DNA of 64,000 bases from Halobacillus litoralis. Lineage in GTDB: Bacteria > Bacillota > Bacilli > Bacillales > Halobacillaceae. The notes under the pieces were generated by a model. It was given only the letters and a program-made list of their open reading frames with translations, was not told the origin of the DNA and ran no database searches. How positions within the stretch are numbered: position 1 is the first letter of the stretch; each line of letters opens with the position of its first letter. A program made the translations under genes and the position numbers. Location of the stretch: assembly GCF_020524085.2 (NCBI RefSeq), contig NZ_CP129016.1, forward strand, positions 67,001 to 131,000, given 5' to 3'. Below, one piece after another: positions 43,258-52,791 of the stretch.

Positions 43258-43816
43258 GCTCCCGTTTGTGGAAGACTCATTTCCGGGATAACCGGGGTTC
43301 GTTTGCCATATTGTTGCGTCAGGGGTGGTCGGGAAGCCGCTCGCTTTCCTGCGGGGATGACGGAGAGCCTCCTCGAGCTCCGCTCTGCGGGGTCTCTCCA
43401 GCCCATCCATTCCCGCGGGAGTCTCCCAACTTCCCGAACACCCCATACGTTGAATGTGAGAAACGAACCCCTTTACCAAGTTAGATTGTCTTCCACACTC
43501 TCGCTTTTAGAAGTATAAGGCGCTCTGTATCAAGCTTTCAGGATTCATAAACCTGGGCATGGGAGGTTATTCTTACACTCCCATCAAGCTGGATAGTTAC
43601 TTACCCTAAAAGTGGTTTCGAGACACCTATAAGATAAGGGCGGAGGGGAATGGCGAGACTCCTGTGGGAAAAGAGTGCTAGGTGAGACCCCGCAAGGCGT
43701 CCGCCTGAGGAGGCTCATCGCGCTCCCACGGAAAGCGAGTTATTCCCCGTAGCCCCCATCCACTCGATAAAAGTCTCGAAATCAAGTCTTCCACAATCCT
43801 GCCAATTAGTTGAATA
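43258..43816. repeat. Dispersed intergenic repeat, most complete copy
   Basis: Left terminus GCTCCCGTTTGTGGAAGACTC; GC-rich module 1 (43318-43445); internal module with CGCTCTGTATCAAGCTTTCA and GGGCATGGGAGG/ACACTCCCATC; then GGTTTCGAGACACC; GC-rich module 2 (43635-43765, GAATGGCGAGACTCCTGTGGG and CGCTCCCACGGAAAGCGAG); right terminus GTCTTCCACAATCCTGCCAA then TTAGTTGAATAA. It fills the 43151-43914 gap. Open frames inside are not genes. Confidence 0.85.
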
Positions 43817-43914
43817 AAGAGGAGTATTTGAGGGTATGGTACATATACTTGAATTGACAAATTATTTTAACTTTTCATATAATACGTGTAAGCATAAACA
43901 GGGAGTGATCATCA

Positions 43915-44133
43915 GTGGAAGCTCGCCCCGTTCGCAAGCAGCTGGGACTGACCAAGTATCAATTATTTCTCATATCTGCCATCATGGTCGCCGCATTCTT
44001 ATCTGTATCCATGATCACGAAGAATTTCAATTATACGCTGGCTTCTTTGATCACAGTCGTTGTTATTAACCTCAGCATCTTACTTAAAACTGTTCGCCTA
44101 CAAAGAAAAAGAGCCTTTAAATCCGGACTGTAA
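43915..44133 (+). CDS. Small two-TM membrane protein
   Basis: A 72-aa protein with a basic N-terminus (VRKQLGLTKYQ), membrane segments at about 17-35 and 41-59 and a basic tail RLQRKRAFKSGL. The start is GTG with GGGAG 9 nt upstream. It is followed by a strong terminator. Function unknown. Confidence 0.65.
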   Translation: MEARPVRKQLGLTKYQLFLISAIMVAAFLSVSMITKNFNYTLASLITVVVINLSILLKTVRLQRKRAFKSGL

Positions 44134-44160
44134 CCGTCTGGATTAAAGGCTCTTTTTCTT
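44104..44160 (+). terminator. Bidirectional terminator between the small membrane protein and gntR
   Basis: AGAGCCTTTAAATCC pairs with GGATTAAAGGCTCT, with inner GGAC/GTCT pairing; T5CTTTTC follows on the plus strand. The 3' end of the gntR-type gene lies inside it. Confidence 0.85.
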
Positions 44161-44904
44161 TTCTTCTGTCCTGCTTTTACTTTGGCTTATAGACATGTAG
44201 TTGAAGCTCTCTTCCATATGCTGATCGATCAGCAGGAGCAAGCGTGGCAAATCTTTATTTCTTAATGCTTCTAGCAATCGTTCATGTTCTTTGAATCGCT
44301 GCTTTTCGTACAGGTCTTCATCGACGAACACATCATACAGCATAAGATATACATTGATTTGATTAAGGATTCTCTCTGTAAAATCAACCAAAAACGTATT
44401 TTTTGTTTTTAACGCAAGGGTCATATGAAATTGCTTGTTCACATCCAGGTACTCCAGAATACTTCGGTTTTTGTAGGCTCTTCTTTCCTGTTCAATCCAT
44501 TCTTCTAGATGAACGAAATCTTCTTCATTCATCTGGTCATAGATTTGTTCAAGAGTCATTTTCTCTAAATGACGCCTCATGTCAAAGGCTTGCTTTATTT
44601 CATCAAGCGTAGGTTCAACAACGAAGGCACCACGATTTGAGTAGATCTTGACTAACCCTTCATCTTCCAGCTTTTTCATTGCATTCCTGATGGGGGTTCG
44701 TGAAACCTGTAATTCTTTCCCGATCATGTTTTCAACAAGCTGGGTACCTGGAGATAGATGGCGAAACAAGATATGGTTCTTCAAGTATTCATATACGTCA
44801 TCCGTTCTGGATTGACGCTCATTGAGCGTATCTGTAAACGTGCGGTTCTGGATGTTATCCCACCTTTTAAGCCAAGCGTTTAAAGTTTTCACCGAGAATT
44901 TCAT
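44143..44904 (-). CDS. GntR-family (FadR/FCD subgroup) transcriptional regulator
   Basis: A protein of up to 253 aa. Winged helix-turn-helix: VYEYLKNHILFRHLSPGTQLVENMIGKELQVSRTPIRNAMKKLEDEGLVKIYSNRGAFV. A helical FCD ligand-binding domain follows with the metal-type positions in DVNKQFHMTLA and KEHERLLEAL. The start is uncertain: ATG at 44904 overlaps yitT by 38 bp and has no good SD, while a good SD (AAAAGGTGGG, just after the yitT stop) precedes an ATC codon. Probably translated together with yitT; what it controls is unknown. Confidence 0.8.
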   Translation of the reverse strand: MKFSVKTLNAWLKRWDNIQNRTFTDTLNERQSRTDDVYEYLKNHILFRHLSPGTQLVENMIGKELQVSRTPIRNAMKKLEDEGLVKIYSNRGAFVVEPTLDEIKQAFDMRRHLEKMTLEQIYDQMNEEDFVHLEEWIEQERRAYKNRSILEYLDVNKQFHMTLALKTKNTFLVDFTERILNQINVYLMLYDVFVDEDLYEKQRFKEHERLLEALRNKDLPRLLLLIDQHMEESFNYMSISQSKSRTEEKKKSL

Positions 44905-45715
44905 TCATCGAGTGGACCGTAATGAAAGCCTGTTCATCTATCGCTGTCATATATTTTTTCAAACGCGTGTAGTCTTTGCGGCTTAGTATCGTTGTAATGA
45001 CTTCTTTGTCTTCTTGATTAAAAGCTCCTTTTGCCTGGTGGATCGTAGCCCCTCGTCCGAGCTGATTGACGATGAAATAACGGACTTGTTCACTTTCACG
45101 ACTAATAATAACGATTTCTTTATTGTCTTCAAACTGTTGCAGCATATAATCAATAACTAGACCATTCAGAATGACACCGAAAAACGCATACATTCCTACA
45201 GTTGGTCCGAATAGGAAAATGGATGATGTTGCAATCGCAATATCAGAGAACAAGACACCTTTTCCGACTTCAATAGAAAAGAATTTATTCAAAATCATAG
45301 CAAGGATATCTGTACCGCCGGTAGAGGCTCCCTGATGAAATACAAGCGCCATTCCTGATGCGGCGATAATTTGGCCCATGATCAATTGAATGAGAAGGTC
45401 ATTACTTAAAGGTTCCTGCATCGGAAAAAATGCTTCTAGTCCCCATACCATAAAGGACAGAGCAAAGCTTGCATAAATGGTCTTCAAACCAAATTGAAAG
45501 CCCAAGAATATAAAACCGACAATAAAGAGTATGATGTTTAAGATGATCATGATCATTCCTAATGAAAGATCAGGAATGACTTTATTCAGTACGATTGACG
45601 CACCACTAACTCCTCCTGTGGCAAGATCGTTTGGTGATAGGAAAAAATGGACGTTGATGGCTACCCCGAGCGCACCTAAGTTCATCAACAGAAAAGACCA
45701 TACTTTTTTCAGCAT
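44867..45715 (-). CDS. YitT-family membrane protein
   Basis: A 282-aa protein with five to six membrane segments in the first 190 residues (DUF161 repeats: AINVHFFLSPNDLATGGVSGASIVLNKV and GMALVFHQGASTGGTDILAMILNKF) and a C-terminal cytoplasmic DUF2179 domain (NKEIVIISRESEQVRYFIVNQLGRGATIHQAKGAF). The start at 45715 has AGGAGG 7 nt upstream; the open frame extends 27 codons further without an SD. Function of the family is poorly known. Upstream partner of the GntR regulator. Confidence 0.88.
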   Translation of the reverse strand: MLKKVWSFLLMNLGALGVAINVHFFLSPNDLATGGVSGASIVLNKVIPDLSLGMIMIILNIILFIVGFIFLGFQFGLKTIYASFALSFMVWGLEAFFPMQEPLSNDLLIQLIMGQIIAASGMALVFHQGASTGGTDILAMILNKFFSIEVGKGVLFSDIAIATSSIFLFGPTVGMYAFFGVILNGLVIDYMLQQFEDNKEIVIISRESEQVRYFIVNQLGRGATIHQAKGAFNQEDKEVITTILSRKDYTRLKKYMTAIDEQAFITVHSMNEILGENFKRLA

Positions 45716-46063
45716 CAGAAAGCCTCCTTTTTTATGTGGAAATAAGGTAGAATTTGTCGAACAAAATTGTAGTACAATCGGGATTATAGAGCCCATAAAT
45801 ACGTTTGTAAACAGCTTTGTTTGTAAAAATATATTTTATTTTTTGTAAGCGATTGAACGTAGAATTTTCTAATAACTACAGGCTTCCAAAGGCTGAAATT
45901 TCAAAATTTGATGATTCCTCACACCAAAACAATTAAGGTTTCATTCACAGATAAGGTTTCCGTTAGGTCTAATTTGTCGAAAATCCTATCTATTTCTCCT
46001 CCCTCACTAATAAAGCAGACAAAAAAATCATCATCCCTAATGGATGATGATCTTCAATGATTT
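45716..46063. other. Intergenic region between yitT and the kinase gene
   Basis: About 350 bp. Apart from the kinase terminator (46020-46052) it is AT-rich and holds the presumed yitT promoter region; no gene or known RNA is recognised. Confidence 0.5.
46020..46052 (-). terminator. Terminator of the histidine kinase gene
   Basis: A 10-bp stem ATCATCATCC / GGATGATGAT with a 5-nt loop and T7 on the minus strand. Confidence 0.9.
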
Positions 46064-47930
46064 CTATTTTGGTAACGTAACGGTAACCTTTGTACCGCTA
46101 CCCTTCTGACTTTCGTATGATATTTCTCCATTCAGGTCTGAGACGATCTTCTTGGTGACCATCACTCCTAAACCGGTTCCTTTTTCTTTAGTTGTAAAGA
46201 AAGGTTCTCCAATTTTGGCAAGCTCTTGTGGAGTTAATCCAGGTCCATTATCTCTAACGGAAAGCGTTAGGTTAGAGCTGGACATTTGTATGCTTACACG
46301 AACCTCTCCCCCCTAGGTCTACAGCATCGATGGCATTTTTGACAAGGTTGATAAGAATTTGATTCAACCGCTTCGGTTCTGTTTCGAACTTGTCTTGTAT
46401 AGGAGCACAATCAAAGAGAAGATAGATTTGCTTTTCGTTCGCTTCAGGTTCCAACAGCCTTAACACATAGGAAACCAGTTGTTCGGGGTCGATCTGCTCA
46501 AGTTGAATGGATGATTTCGGCTTGGATAACATCATGAAGTCCTGGACGATGGCTTCGATACGATTGACTTCGTCAAGAATGATTTCCTGATAGTTATCCC
46601 TCAATTCAGGATTAGCTGCTCCAATTTGCAGAAAGCCTTTAATCGCAGTCAACGGGTTTTTAATTTCATGTGCAATCCCCGCAGACATTTGCGTGATCGT
46701 TGATAGCTGCTGCGATTTCTCTTTAAGCTCTAACATTTCTTTGTATTCCGTGACATCCTCATGAATACCAAGAACATAAGAATTTCCATAATAATCAACC
46801 GGAAAGCCTTTTGTACGAATCCATTTCGTTTCTCCTTTAGAGCCTAAAAGACGGTATTCAACTTCACTTTCTTTCTTTGCCATTTCGTCTAGAGCTGTTC
46901 TTAAAGAAGCACGGTCTGCTTCATGAACATGCTCCATCAACAAATTCGGATCGAGGAAAGCTTCCCGACGGGAGATTCCGAACATCTCCTGAAAAGCTGG
47001 ACTTACATAATGCAGTTCCTTAAAGTCAGGCTCGCTGATCCAAAAGACGTCTTTAATATTATTTGCAAGTAATGCAAACCTTTCTTCTGACGCTCTCAAT
47101 GCTTTTAATTGATTTTTATATTCTGTTATGTCCTGAAGGAAGACAGTTATTCCCATCTCAGTAGGATGAACCGTAACCTGGACATCTGTATTTGTTTTCT
47201 TAAGGTAACCTTCAAACTCTACGGTCTCCTGAGTTTCCATCGCTCTTAAATACTGTTGAAAGAAATAATAGTGTTCACGAATCGGAAAGATATCCCATAA
47301 CTTCTTAAAGTAGTTTTGTAAGAACGGAACCTCTGTCATTTCTTCCATTTTTGGATTGGCATACGTGACTTCCCAGTTGTGATTGATTAATGCTAGGCCG
47401 TGTGGGAATTTATCGACTAGATGCATCATTCTTTTTTTCATAGGGGAAGACTCCGCCCCAAACATTTGTATCATATTCCGGTGGTTTTGATATCCAACAG
47501 ATTGATTCAATGATAAAGTGGCTTCTTCTTGCTTATTCGATGAGAGAGTCATAGAAGCAGGACCATCGACCGGATCCTTTATACTTTTCAAGGAAAAAGC
47601 AATTTGACCATTCGTCAGGTGAACCATTTTGCATTGATATTTATGTTTGTTCGTATCTGTCAACTGGACAGACGATTCTCTGAGACCATCCGTCAGGAGA
47701 TTATGCAAAACCTTTTGAAGGCGTTGCTGTCCAGTATGGCCAAAACTGTGGATCCATTGAGAGAACGACATGTCCGGCTCTTGCAGTTGAAGTGTTCCTT
47801 GCATTTGCTGATTTAGCGTAACTGTTTGTAAACGCAAATCCAGTAAACATGCAGGTGTACCATTCAAACTTAAAACATCCAAAATTTCGCCGCTATGCAC
47901 TTGGTCAGAATACCTCTCTCTAATTACCAA
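46064..47930 (-). pseudogene. PAS-domain sensor histidine kinase (sporulation-kinase type), broken by a +1 shift
   Basis: The 552-codon first part has two or three PAS domains (about 175-270 and 285-390, with WIRTKGFPVDYYGNSYVLGIHEDVTEY as PAC), the HisKA box AGIAHEIKNPLTAIKG and the N box LVKNAIDAVD. The frame breaks at CTAGGGGGGAGAGG near 46310; with one G fewer it reads DLGGEVRVSIQMSSSNL and continues into the G boxes DNGPGLT and KEKGTGLG. Corrected length is about 621 aa. The HisKA sequence is like KinA/KinE-group kinases that feed the sporulation phosphorelay. No membrane segment, so a cytosolic sensor. No response regulator is adjacent. Start TTG, GAGG 8 nt upstream. Confidence 0.85.
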
Positions 47931-48098
47931 TATTAAGACCTCTTTCCTTTTTGCCGTTCAATATTTTCCAATATGGTTATCATTATAACGTAAGCCTTGA
48001 CAATTTTGTATATTTTCAAAAAAATTAACCTATTATTTTTCTAATTACTACAAATTATGAGATAGAAGACAAGTTTATGACCATTTTCTTGCTTCATT

Positions 48099-48968
48099 TC
48101 ATCCTTCGATACTTCTCCAGAGCGTTAAGGAAGCATAACTCAAATAAGGCTCCCATTCCTTACTCCAGTGCTCCATTTGCTCGTATGTCGGTTTAGTGTC
48201 CAAGTCGAAATAAAACTTTAACGCATTTTGGATACCAATATCGGCTTTTGGAAAAAGGTTCGGCCGACCAACACCGAACATCATCCAGTTTTCTGCCGTC
48301 CAAGGCCCAATCCCTCTAACTTTAACCAGTTGTTTCATAATCTCTTCATCTGATTCATTCGCTAATGTTTCCAAATGGAGTTTCCCATCCACAATCAAAC
48401 GGGATGTATCAATGACATATTCTGCTTTTCGCTGGCTGAATTGCAATTCTCTCAACGTTTCATAAGGGGTTTCGGCTACAGTTTCAGGATCTGGGTAAAA
48501 CCATACCCCCTTCTTTTTCGTTCCCAACGTTTCTACAAACCGGGTACTCAACGTATAAGCGAATTTCATATTCAACTGCTGGTGGATGATGACTTTCATC
48601 AAACAGTCATAGAGATGAAAGTCTTTCACAATCGGTGTACCTGGATGTGCTTGGAACATTGTTTTCAAACTTGTATCCAAGAAGTGGTGATGCACTTTTT
48701 CTATATCTATATGCCATTGAAATAAATCAGATATGTGAGAGAGCAGCGCTTCTTTATCTTCCTCACTGTCACTCGACACTTCAAAAGAAGGATCAGCGGT
48801 TGTGCCGAGTCCCTGGACACGGACAATGTGGTGGTTTCCTCCTAGCTTTACTGGAACATCAACCCAACGCTCTTCCCGGTTTAGGTTGGTCAGAGGGTCA
48901 AACGCCCATCGAAGCAATGTGTAATCAAAATCATAAAAAGTGGTTGCTTTAAACTTTTCTTTCCACAA
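48099..48968 (-). CDS. AlkA-like DNA-3-methyladenine glycosylase
   Basis: A 289-aa base-excision repair glycosylase. The helix-hairpin-helix and Gly/Pro-rich motif is LVKVRGIGPWTAENWMMFGVG, with the catalytic Asp in FPKADIGIQNAL. The N-terminal AlkA-type domain precedes it. B. subtilis YfjP is of the same length and kind and also maps near pdaA. The start is TTG at 48968 with GGGAGG 9 nt upstream. Confidence 0.88.
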   Translation of the reverse strand: MWKEKFKATTFYDFDYTLLRWAFDPLTNLNREERWVDVPVKLGGNHHIVRVQGLGTTADPSFEVSSDSEEDKEALLSHISDLFQWHIDIEKVHHHFLDTSLKTMFQAHPGTPIVKDFHLYDCLMKVIIHQQLNMKFAYTLSTRFVETLGTKKKGVWFYPDPETVAETPYETLRELQFSQRKAEYVIDTSRLIVDGKLHLETLANESDEEIMKQLVKVRGIGPWTAENWMMFGVGRPNLFPKADIGIQNALKFYFDLDTKPTYEQMEHWSKEWEPYLSYASLTLWRSIEG

Positions 48969-49340
48969 ACTGTTTTTCCTCCCTTTTGTCGGACGATTTG
49001 TTTATAATTTGTTAAGAATGGGAACTATGCCCTAATGCCCTCTTTTACTCATTTCCATCTTCATTCCTTTTCAAACATTCTTCTACATCCACTTACATGT
49101 GTCCACCTACAAAGATTCTTATTTCGGGTCTGCTCTTTCGATTTTAACATGTCCTTTTTCTTGAGGAGCCCGCTTCGGGACTCTTGTCTGAGTGGGTCGG
49201 ACAAACGGATCGCTTATATAGGTTGAGGATTCAACGAATAGATGAGGTTTAATTAAGTTCGGCACGTTTCTAATCAATGATCTTCCGCACCTACTATGTA
49301 AGTAGAAAAACCACTACACGGAATGTGCAGTGGTCTGAAC
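48969..49340. other. Intergenic region between pdaA and the glycosylase gene
   Basis: About 370 bp. It holds the pdaA terminator (49302-49336) and a GC-rich hairpin GAGTCCCG/CGGGCTC near 49170-49185; no gene recognised. Confidence 0.5.
49302..49336 (-). terminator. Terminator of pdaA
   Basis: ACCACTGCAC / GTGTAGTGGT (one G-U) with a T5 tail on the minus strand. Confidence 0.85.
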
Positions 49341-50120
49341 TCAAAGTCCCCAAACAGGAGCAGGAACCATTTGTTTGATCATAAGATCATTTAAACTTCC
49401 AAAACGATACCCTCTTTTACGTAGTTCATCAATAAGTTGAGACAAGGCTTCAGCATTATCTTGAGAAACGGTGTGTAGAAGGATGACAGCACCTGGATGA
49501 ATTTGATCGATGACACTTCTATACGCATATTCCCAGCCGCGTTGTTTGTCTGTTTCCCAGTCCACAAAGGCAAGAGACCAAAAGGCATGGGTATATCCGA
49601 ATTCTTTTGCCCACTCTAAAGTTTTCTCATTAAAAGTTCCCCGTGGTGGACGGACGAATGTCATTATTTCCTGATCGGTCAACTCTTTGACAGCCTGGTC
49701 CACTCTTTCTAACTCCTGCTTCATTTTCTCTTTCGATACTTTTGTAAAGTCAGGATGGCTCCAGGAATGATTCCCAATCAAGTGCCCTTCTTTCGCCATT
49801 CGCTTTAGCAGTTCCGGTGCGCTTTCGATATAATGACCGGTAACAAAAAAAGTGGCGGGTACATCTTTTTCCTTCAACACGTCGAGTACTTGACCGGTGT
49901 ACCCCTGTTCATAGCCGTTATCAAAGGTCAAATACACAATCGGGTCACCGGAAGGATCTGCATAAAAACCATCAAACTTCTCAATCATTGGACCATACCG
50001 CCCAACGTCAGGGACGGAACCATCCTTTTTCTTACTGAAACCCCAGCCCTCAGCCAATGTCTGGTTTGGCAAAATCAAGAGAATTAACGCCAGCAATAGG
50101 GCGAATGTTCTTTTCCACAT
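49341..50120 (-). CDS. pdaA: Peptidoglycan N-acetylmuramic acid deacetylase PdaA
   Basis: A 259-aa exported deacetylase (signal peptide residues 1-23, cleaved near TLAEG). Family 4 carbohydrate esterase motifs: LTFDNGYEQGYT (catalytic Asp, with N in place of the usual second D as in PdaA), GNHSWSHPD for metal binding and FVRPPRGTFNEKT. The Asn in the TFDNGYE motif and overall length fit PdaA, which makes muramic delta-lactam in spore cortex. A CATACTA sequence (50143-50149, minus strand) could be the -10 of a sigma-G promoter. Confidence 0.92.
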   Translation of the reverse strand: MWKRTFALLLALILLILPNQTLAEGWGFSKKKDGSVPDVGRYGPMIEKFDGFYADPSGDPIVYLTFDNGYEQGYTGQVLDVLKEKDVPATFFVTGHYIESAPELLKRMAKEGHLIGNHSWSHPDFTKVSKEKMKQELERVDQAVKELTDQEIMTFVRPPRGTFNEKTLEWAKEFGYTHAFWSLAFVDWETDKQRGWEYAYRSVIDQIHPGAVILLHTVSQDNAEALSQLIDELRKRGYRFGSLNDLMIKQMVPAPVWGL

Positions 50121-50142
50121 AACGTACCACTCACTTTTTTCT

Positions 50143-50149
50143 TAGTATG
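50143..50149 (-). promoter_or_regulatory. Possible sigma-G -10 element for pdaA
   Basis: CATACTA matches the sigma-G/F -10 consensus CATAMTA 22 bp before the pdaA start. No good -35 (GHATR) could be placed, so this is weak, though pdaA is forespore-expressed in B. subtilis. Confidence 0.3.
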
Positions 50150-50167
50150 TGTGGACATCCCGTGAAT

Positions 50168-50201
50168 ATAAAAAAAGGCAAGTGGGAAAATTACCCACAT
50201 G
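50168..50201 (-). terminator. Terminator of the antiporter gene
   Basis: AAAAGGCATGTGGG / CCCACTTGCCTTTT with an AATTTT-type loop and T6 on the minus strand. Confidence 0.85.
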
Positions 50202-50205
50202 CCTT

Positions 50206-51513
50206 TTATAAAAATAGGGAAGCTGCCCAACCGAAGATGAACAGTGGAATATTAAAGTGTAAGAATGTCGGAACACATGTATCCCAAATGTGATTGTGCT
50301 TTCCATCTGCATTCAGTCCGGATGTTGGTCCAAGTGTACTATCAGACGCAGGAGAACCAGCATCACCCAATGCTCCAGCCGTTCCAATTAGTGCAGCTGT
50401 AGCCATCGGTGAGAATCCGGCTGACAAACAAATAGGTACGAAAAGTGCCGCCAAAATCGGAATGGTGGCAAAAGAAGAACCTATTCCCATCGTGACAATC
50501 AACCCGACGAGTAACAGTAAAAATGCGATGAAGGCCTTATTATTACCAAGATAATCAGAACTGACTTCTACAAGAGCTGATACAGACTCTGTTTCCGTCA
50601 GTACGTTTGCATAACCTGCTGCTACTAACATAACAAACGCGATAAAGCCCATCATACCGATTCCTTCATTCACAACTTTGTCTCCTTTGTTATAAGGGAC
50701 AACGCGGAAGATGAACATCAGGATAATTCCTGCGAGTGCAGCTAGAATAAGGTTCTGCCATACCGCTTGGATCACCAGGGTAACTACGATTGCTACGAGC
50801 GTCCAGAAATGATTAAGGTTAAATTTAGTCGATTGTACTCTTTCGACATCAACCCCGTCTCCTTCTGTATTCACATTCGGCAGATCACGTTTTTTCCGAT
50901 ACGTAATAAAAATGGCAATCAAAAGACCGACAATCATACCTGAACCTGGAATGATCAAAGATTGAGCGATCGAACCAATGCCAAGGTCGATTCCACTAGT
51001 GCTCATGGATGACTGAATCGTTTCATGGAAAATGTATCCAAAACCGATTGGCAGCATCACATAAGGAGCCTTCAAACCAAAGGTCAACGCTGCAGCAACA
51101 GCCCGTCGGTCCAATTTCATTTCATCAAATAACTTTAGTAATGGTGGTATTAAAATAGGAATAAAAGCAATGTGTACAGGGATAACATTTTGGGACAAGC
51201 TCGCTACAAATGCGATCACAAGTACCATCATCGTTCGTTTATCCCTCAAAACCCGAAGCAGATAACCAATCAGCAGTGAAGTGATCCCAGAATAGCTGAT
51301 CGCTACCGCAAATGCTCCTAACAATATATAACTAAGCGCCACGCTTGCCTGTTCGCCCATACCGCCGACGAGCAGTTCCAATGAACTCACTAGTGTCTCC
51401 CCGTTCATGAGTCCTGCGGTCAAACCTGCGGCAAGAATAGCGATAATGACATTCACTCGTAATAAGCTTAAGATTGTCATTACCAGGACAGAGACAACAA
51501 CTGCCCATGCCAT
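50206..51513 (-). CDS. Na+/H+ antiporter family protein (YuiF-like)
   Basis: A 435-aa membrane protein with about eleven to twelve segments and the NhaC/YuiF-type motifs SQNVIPVHIAFIPILIPPLL and GTAGALGDAGSPASDSTLGPTSGLNADGKHNH near the C-terminus. It may exchange Na+ or an organic anion for protons. The start at 51513 has AGAGGAG 8 nt upstream; an earlier ATG six codons before lies in the SD region. Confidence 0.85.
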   Translation of the reverse strand: MAWAVVVSVLVMTILSLLRVNVIIAILAAGLTAGLMNGETLVSSLELLVGGMGEQASVALSYILLGAFAVAISYSGITSLLIGYLLRVLRDKRTMMVLVIAFVASLSQNVIPVHIAFIPILIPPLLKLFDEMKLDRRAVAAALTFGLKAPYVMLPIGFGYIFHETIQSSMSTSGIDLGIGSIAQSLIIPGSGMIVGLLIAIFITYRKKRDLPNVNTEGDGVDVERVQSTKFNLNHFWTLVAIVVTLVIQAVWQNLILAALAGIILMFIFRVVPYNKGDKVVNEGIGMMGFIAFVMLVAAGYANVLTETESVSALVEVSSDYLGNNKAFIAFLLLLVGLIVTMGIGSSFATIPILAALFVPICLSAGFSPMATAALIGTAGALGDAGSPASDSTLGPTSGLNADGKHNHIWDTCVPTFLHFNIPLFIFGWAASLFL

Positions 51514-51622
51514 AAAACATTCTCCTCTCAATTCTTTTCATGCATTAACGATTTATCATGATAAAGCACAAACGTAAAAAAATCAACCCTCAAAAAATTG
51601 AGAGTCAATTCTGACAATCCAC

Positions 51623-51772
51623 TTATTCCATGTTCTTTTCAAGGTCTTCCAACATGGAAATGAGGCGATCGATATCTTCAACAGAAGTTTCTTCCGGGTC
51701 TAACTTTTCAATACGTCCCATAAAATCCGCCAGGCGCACCTTCAGATCTTCAATCCGTTCTTGTTGTGACAT
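51623..51772 (-). CDS. SE1561-family small protein
   Basis: A 49-aa acidic, helical protein: MSQQERIEDLKVRLADFMGR, then IEKLDPEETSVEDIDRLIS and MLEDLEKNME. The LKxRL...IDPExTxxxDIDRLIxMLxxLE pattern is that of the SE1561 family of Staphylococcaceae/Bacillaceae (from memory). AGAGG precedes the ATG by about 8 nt. Function unknown. Confidence 0.8.
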   Translation of the reverse strand: MSQQERIEDLKVRLADFMGRIEKLDPEETSVEDIDRLISMLEDLEKNME

Positions 51773-51912
51773 TCCTCTGCACCTCTTTTCTTCACACTTT
51801 CACGTTTTGGCCACGTCTATCATAGTACATGTCAACCAGCCTGTCCACAAAGAAGAAATCCATCCCCCACTAATGCTATAATGCTTGATAGAACATATAG
51901 GAGGACGAATTC

Positions 51913-52791
51913 ATGTCATTAAATGAGTTTAATGCTTACCTGCAAGAAAACCCCATCATAAGACTTTTATTAATTGCAGCTATCCTTTTTGTAGTTGTCC
52001 TCATTCTCCGTAAAGTCATTCATACGTTTTTCAAAAAAACGGACTTCATTGAGGAAAGAAAAGAAAACACACTGGAATCTATGCTCAATTCCATAATCAG
52101 TTACACGGCACTCATCGGGTTCATTCTTGTCGTGCTTGATGAATTCACTTCCATTGAAAGATTACTTGCAGGCGCTGGAGTCATCGGGATTATTGTAGGT
52201 TTTGGCGCACAAAGTCTGATCAAAGACTTTTTTGCCGGCCTGTTCCTTTTATATGAAAAGCAGCTTCATAAGGGGGACTTCATTTCGGTCAACAACACCT
52301 TCCACGGGACAGTTGAGGACATTGGCCTCCGCTTCTTAAAGGTACGACAATGGAGTGGGAAGTTACTGACCATCAGTAATGGTCAAATCAACACCATTGA
52401 AAACTACAACTTTGAATATATGCGCGTCATTGAAAAAGTGACCACAAGTTTTCACCAAGACCCTAAACAAGCGTACCAAGTCTTAGAAAAAGCCTGTGAG
52501 CGTTTAAATGAGGAATTGCATGAGTACCTGAAGAAAGATTTAACGGATAAGCCTTATGAACCTTACCAAGTGTATGGCATGTCCTCTTTGAACCATGAAC
52601 ACCGTGGATATGAATATACAGTCGTCGCTGTGGTCAATGACTTAGTCTACTGGACGGCAGCAAAAAAAACGCGCCTCATTCTTGCTGAAGAATTGTTTGA
52701 TAACAATATCTTCATGGCAGAACAGCGCGTTAAATTGAACTCATCTCGTTCCGAGGACCATCACTTCACTTCAAATGAAAAGCTCACGTGA
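51913..52791 (+). CDS. Small-conductance mechanosensitive channel (MscS family)
   Basis: A 292-aa channel with three N-terminal membrane segments (about 15-33, 60-78, 82-110). TM3 has the Gly/Ala-rich pore helix ERLLAGAGVIGIIVGFGAQSLIKDFFAG; the soluble beta domain follows (KGDFISVNNTFHGTVEDIGLRFLKVRQWSGKLLTISNGQI). It releases solutes on hypo-osmotic shock, consistent with a salt-adapted cell. AGGAGG lies 8 nt before ATG. It overlaps the convergent yfkD gene by 31 bp. Confidence 0.92.
   Translation: MSLNEFNAYLQENPIIRLLLIAAILFVVVLILRKVIHTFFKKTDFIEERKENTLESMLNSIISYTALIGFILVVLDEFTSIERLLAGAGVIGIIVGFGAQSLIKDFFAGLFLLYEKQLHKGDFISVNNTFHGTVEDIGLRFLKVRQWSGKLLTISNGQINTIENYNFEYMRVIEKVTTSFHQDPKQAYQVLEKACERLNEELHEYLKKDLTDKPYEPYQVYGMSSLNHEHRGYEYTVVAVVNDLVYWTAAKKTRLILAEELFDNNIFMAEQRVKLNSSRSEDHHFTSNEKLT

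Noticed and set aside
43167..43518. Four overlapping open frames of 70-80 codons
   Set aside because: All inside the repeat at 43258 and in different frames on both strands.
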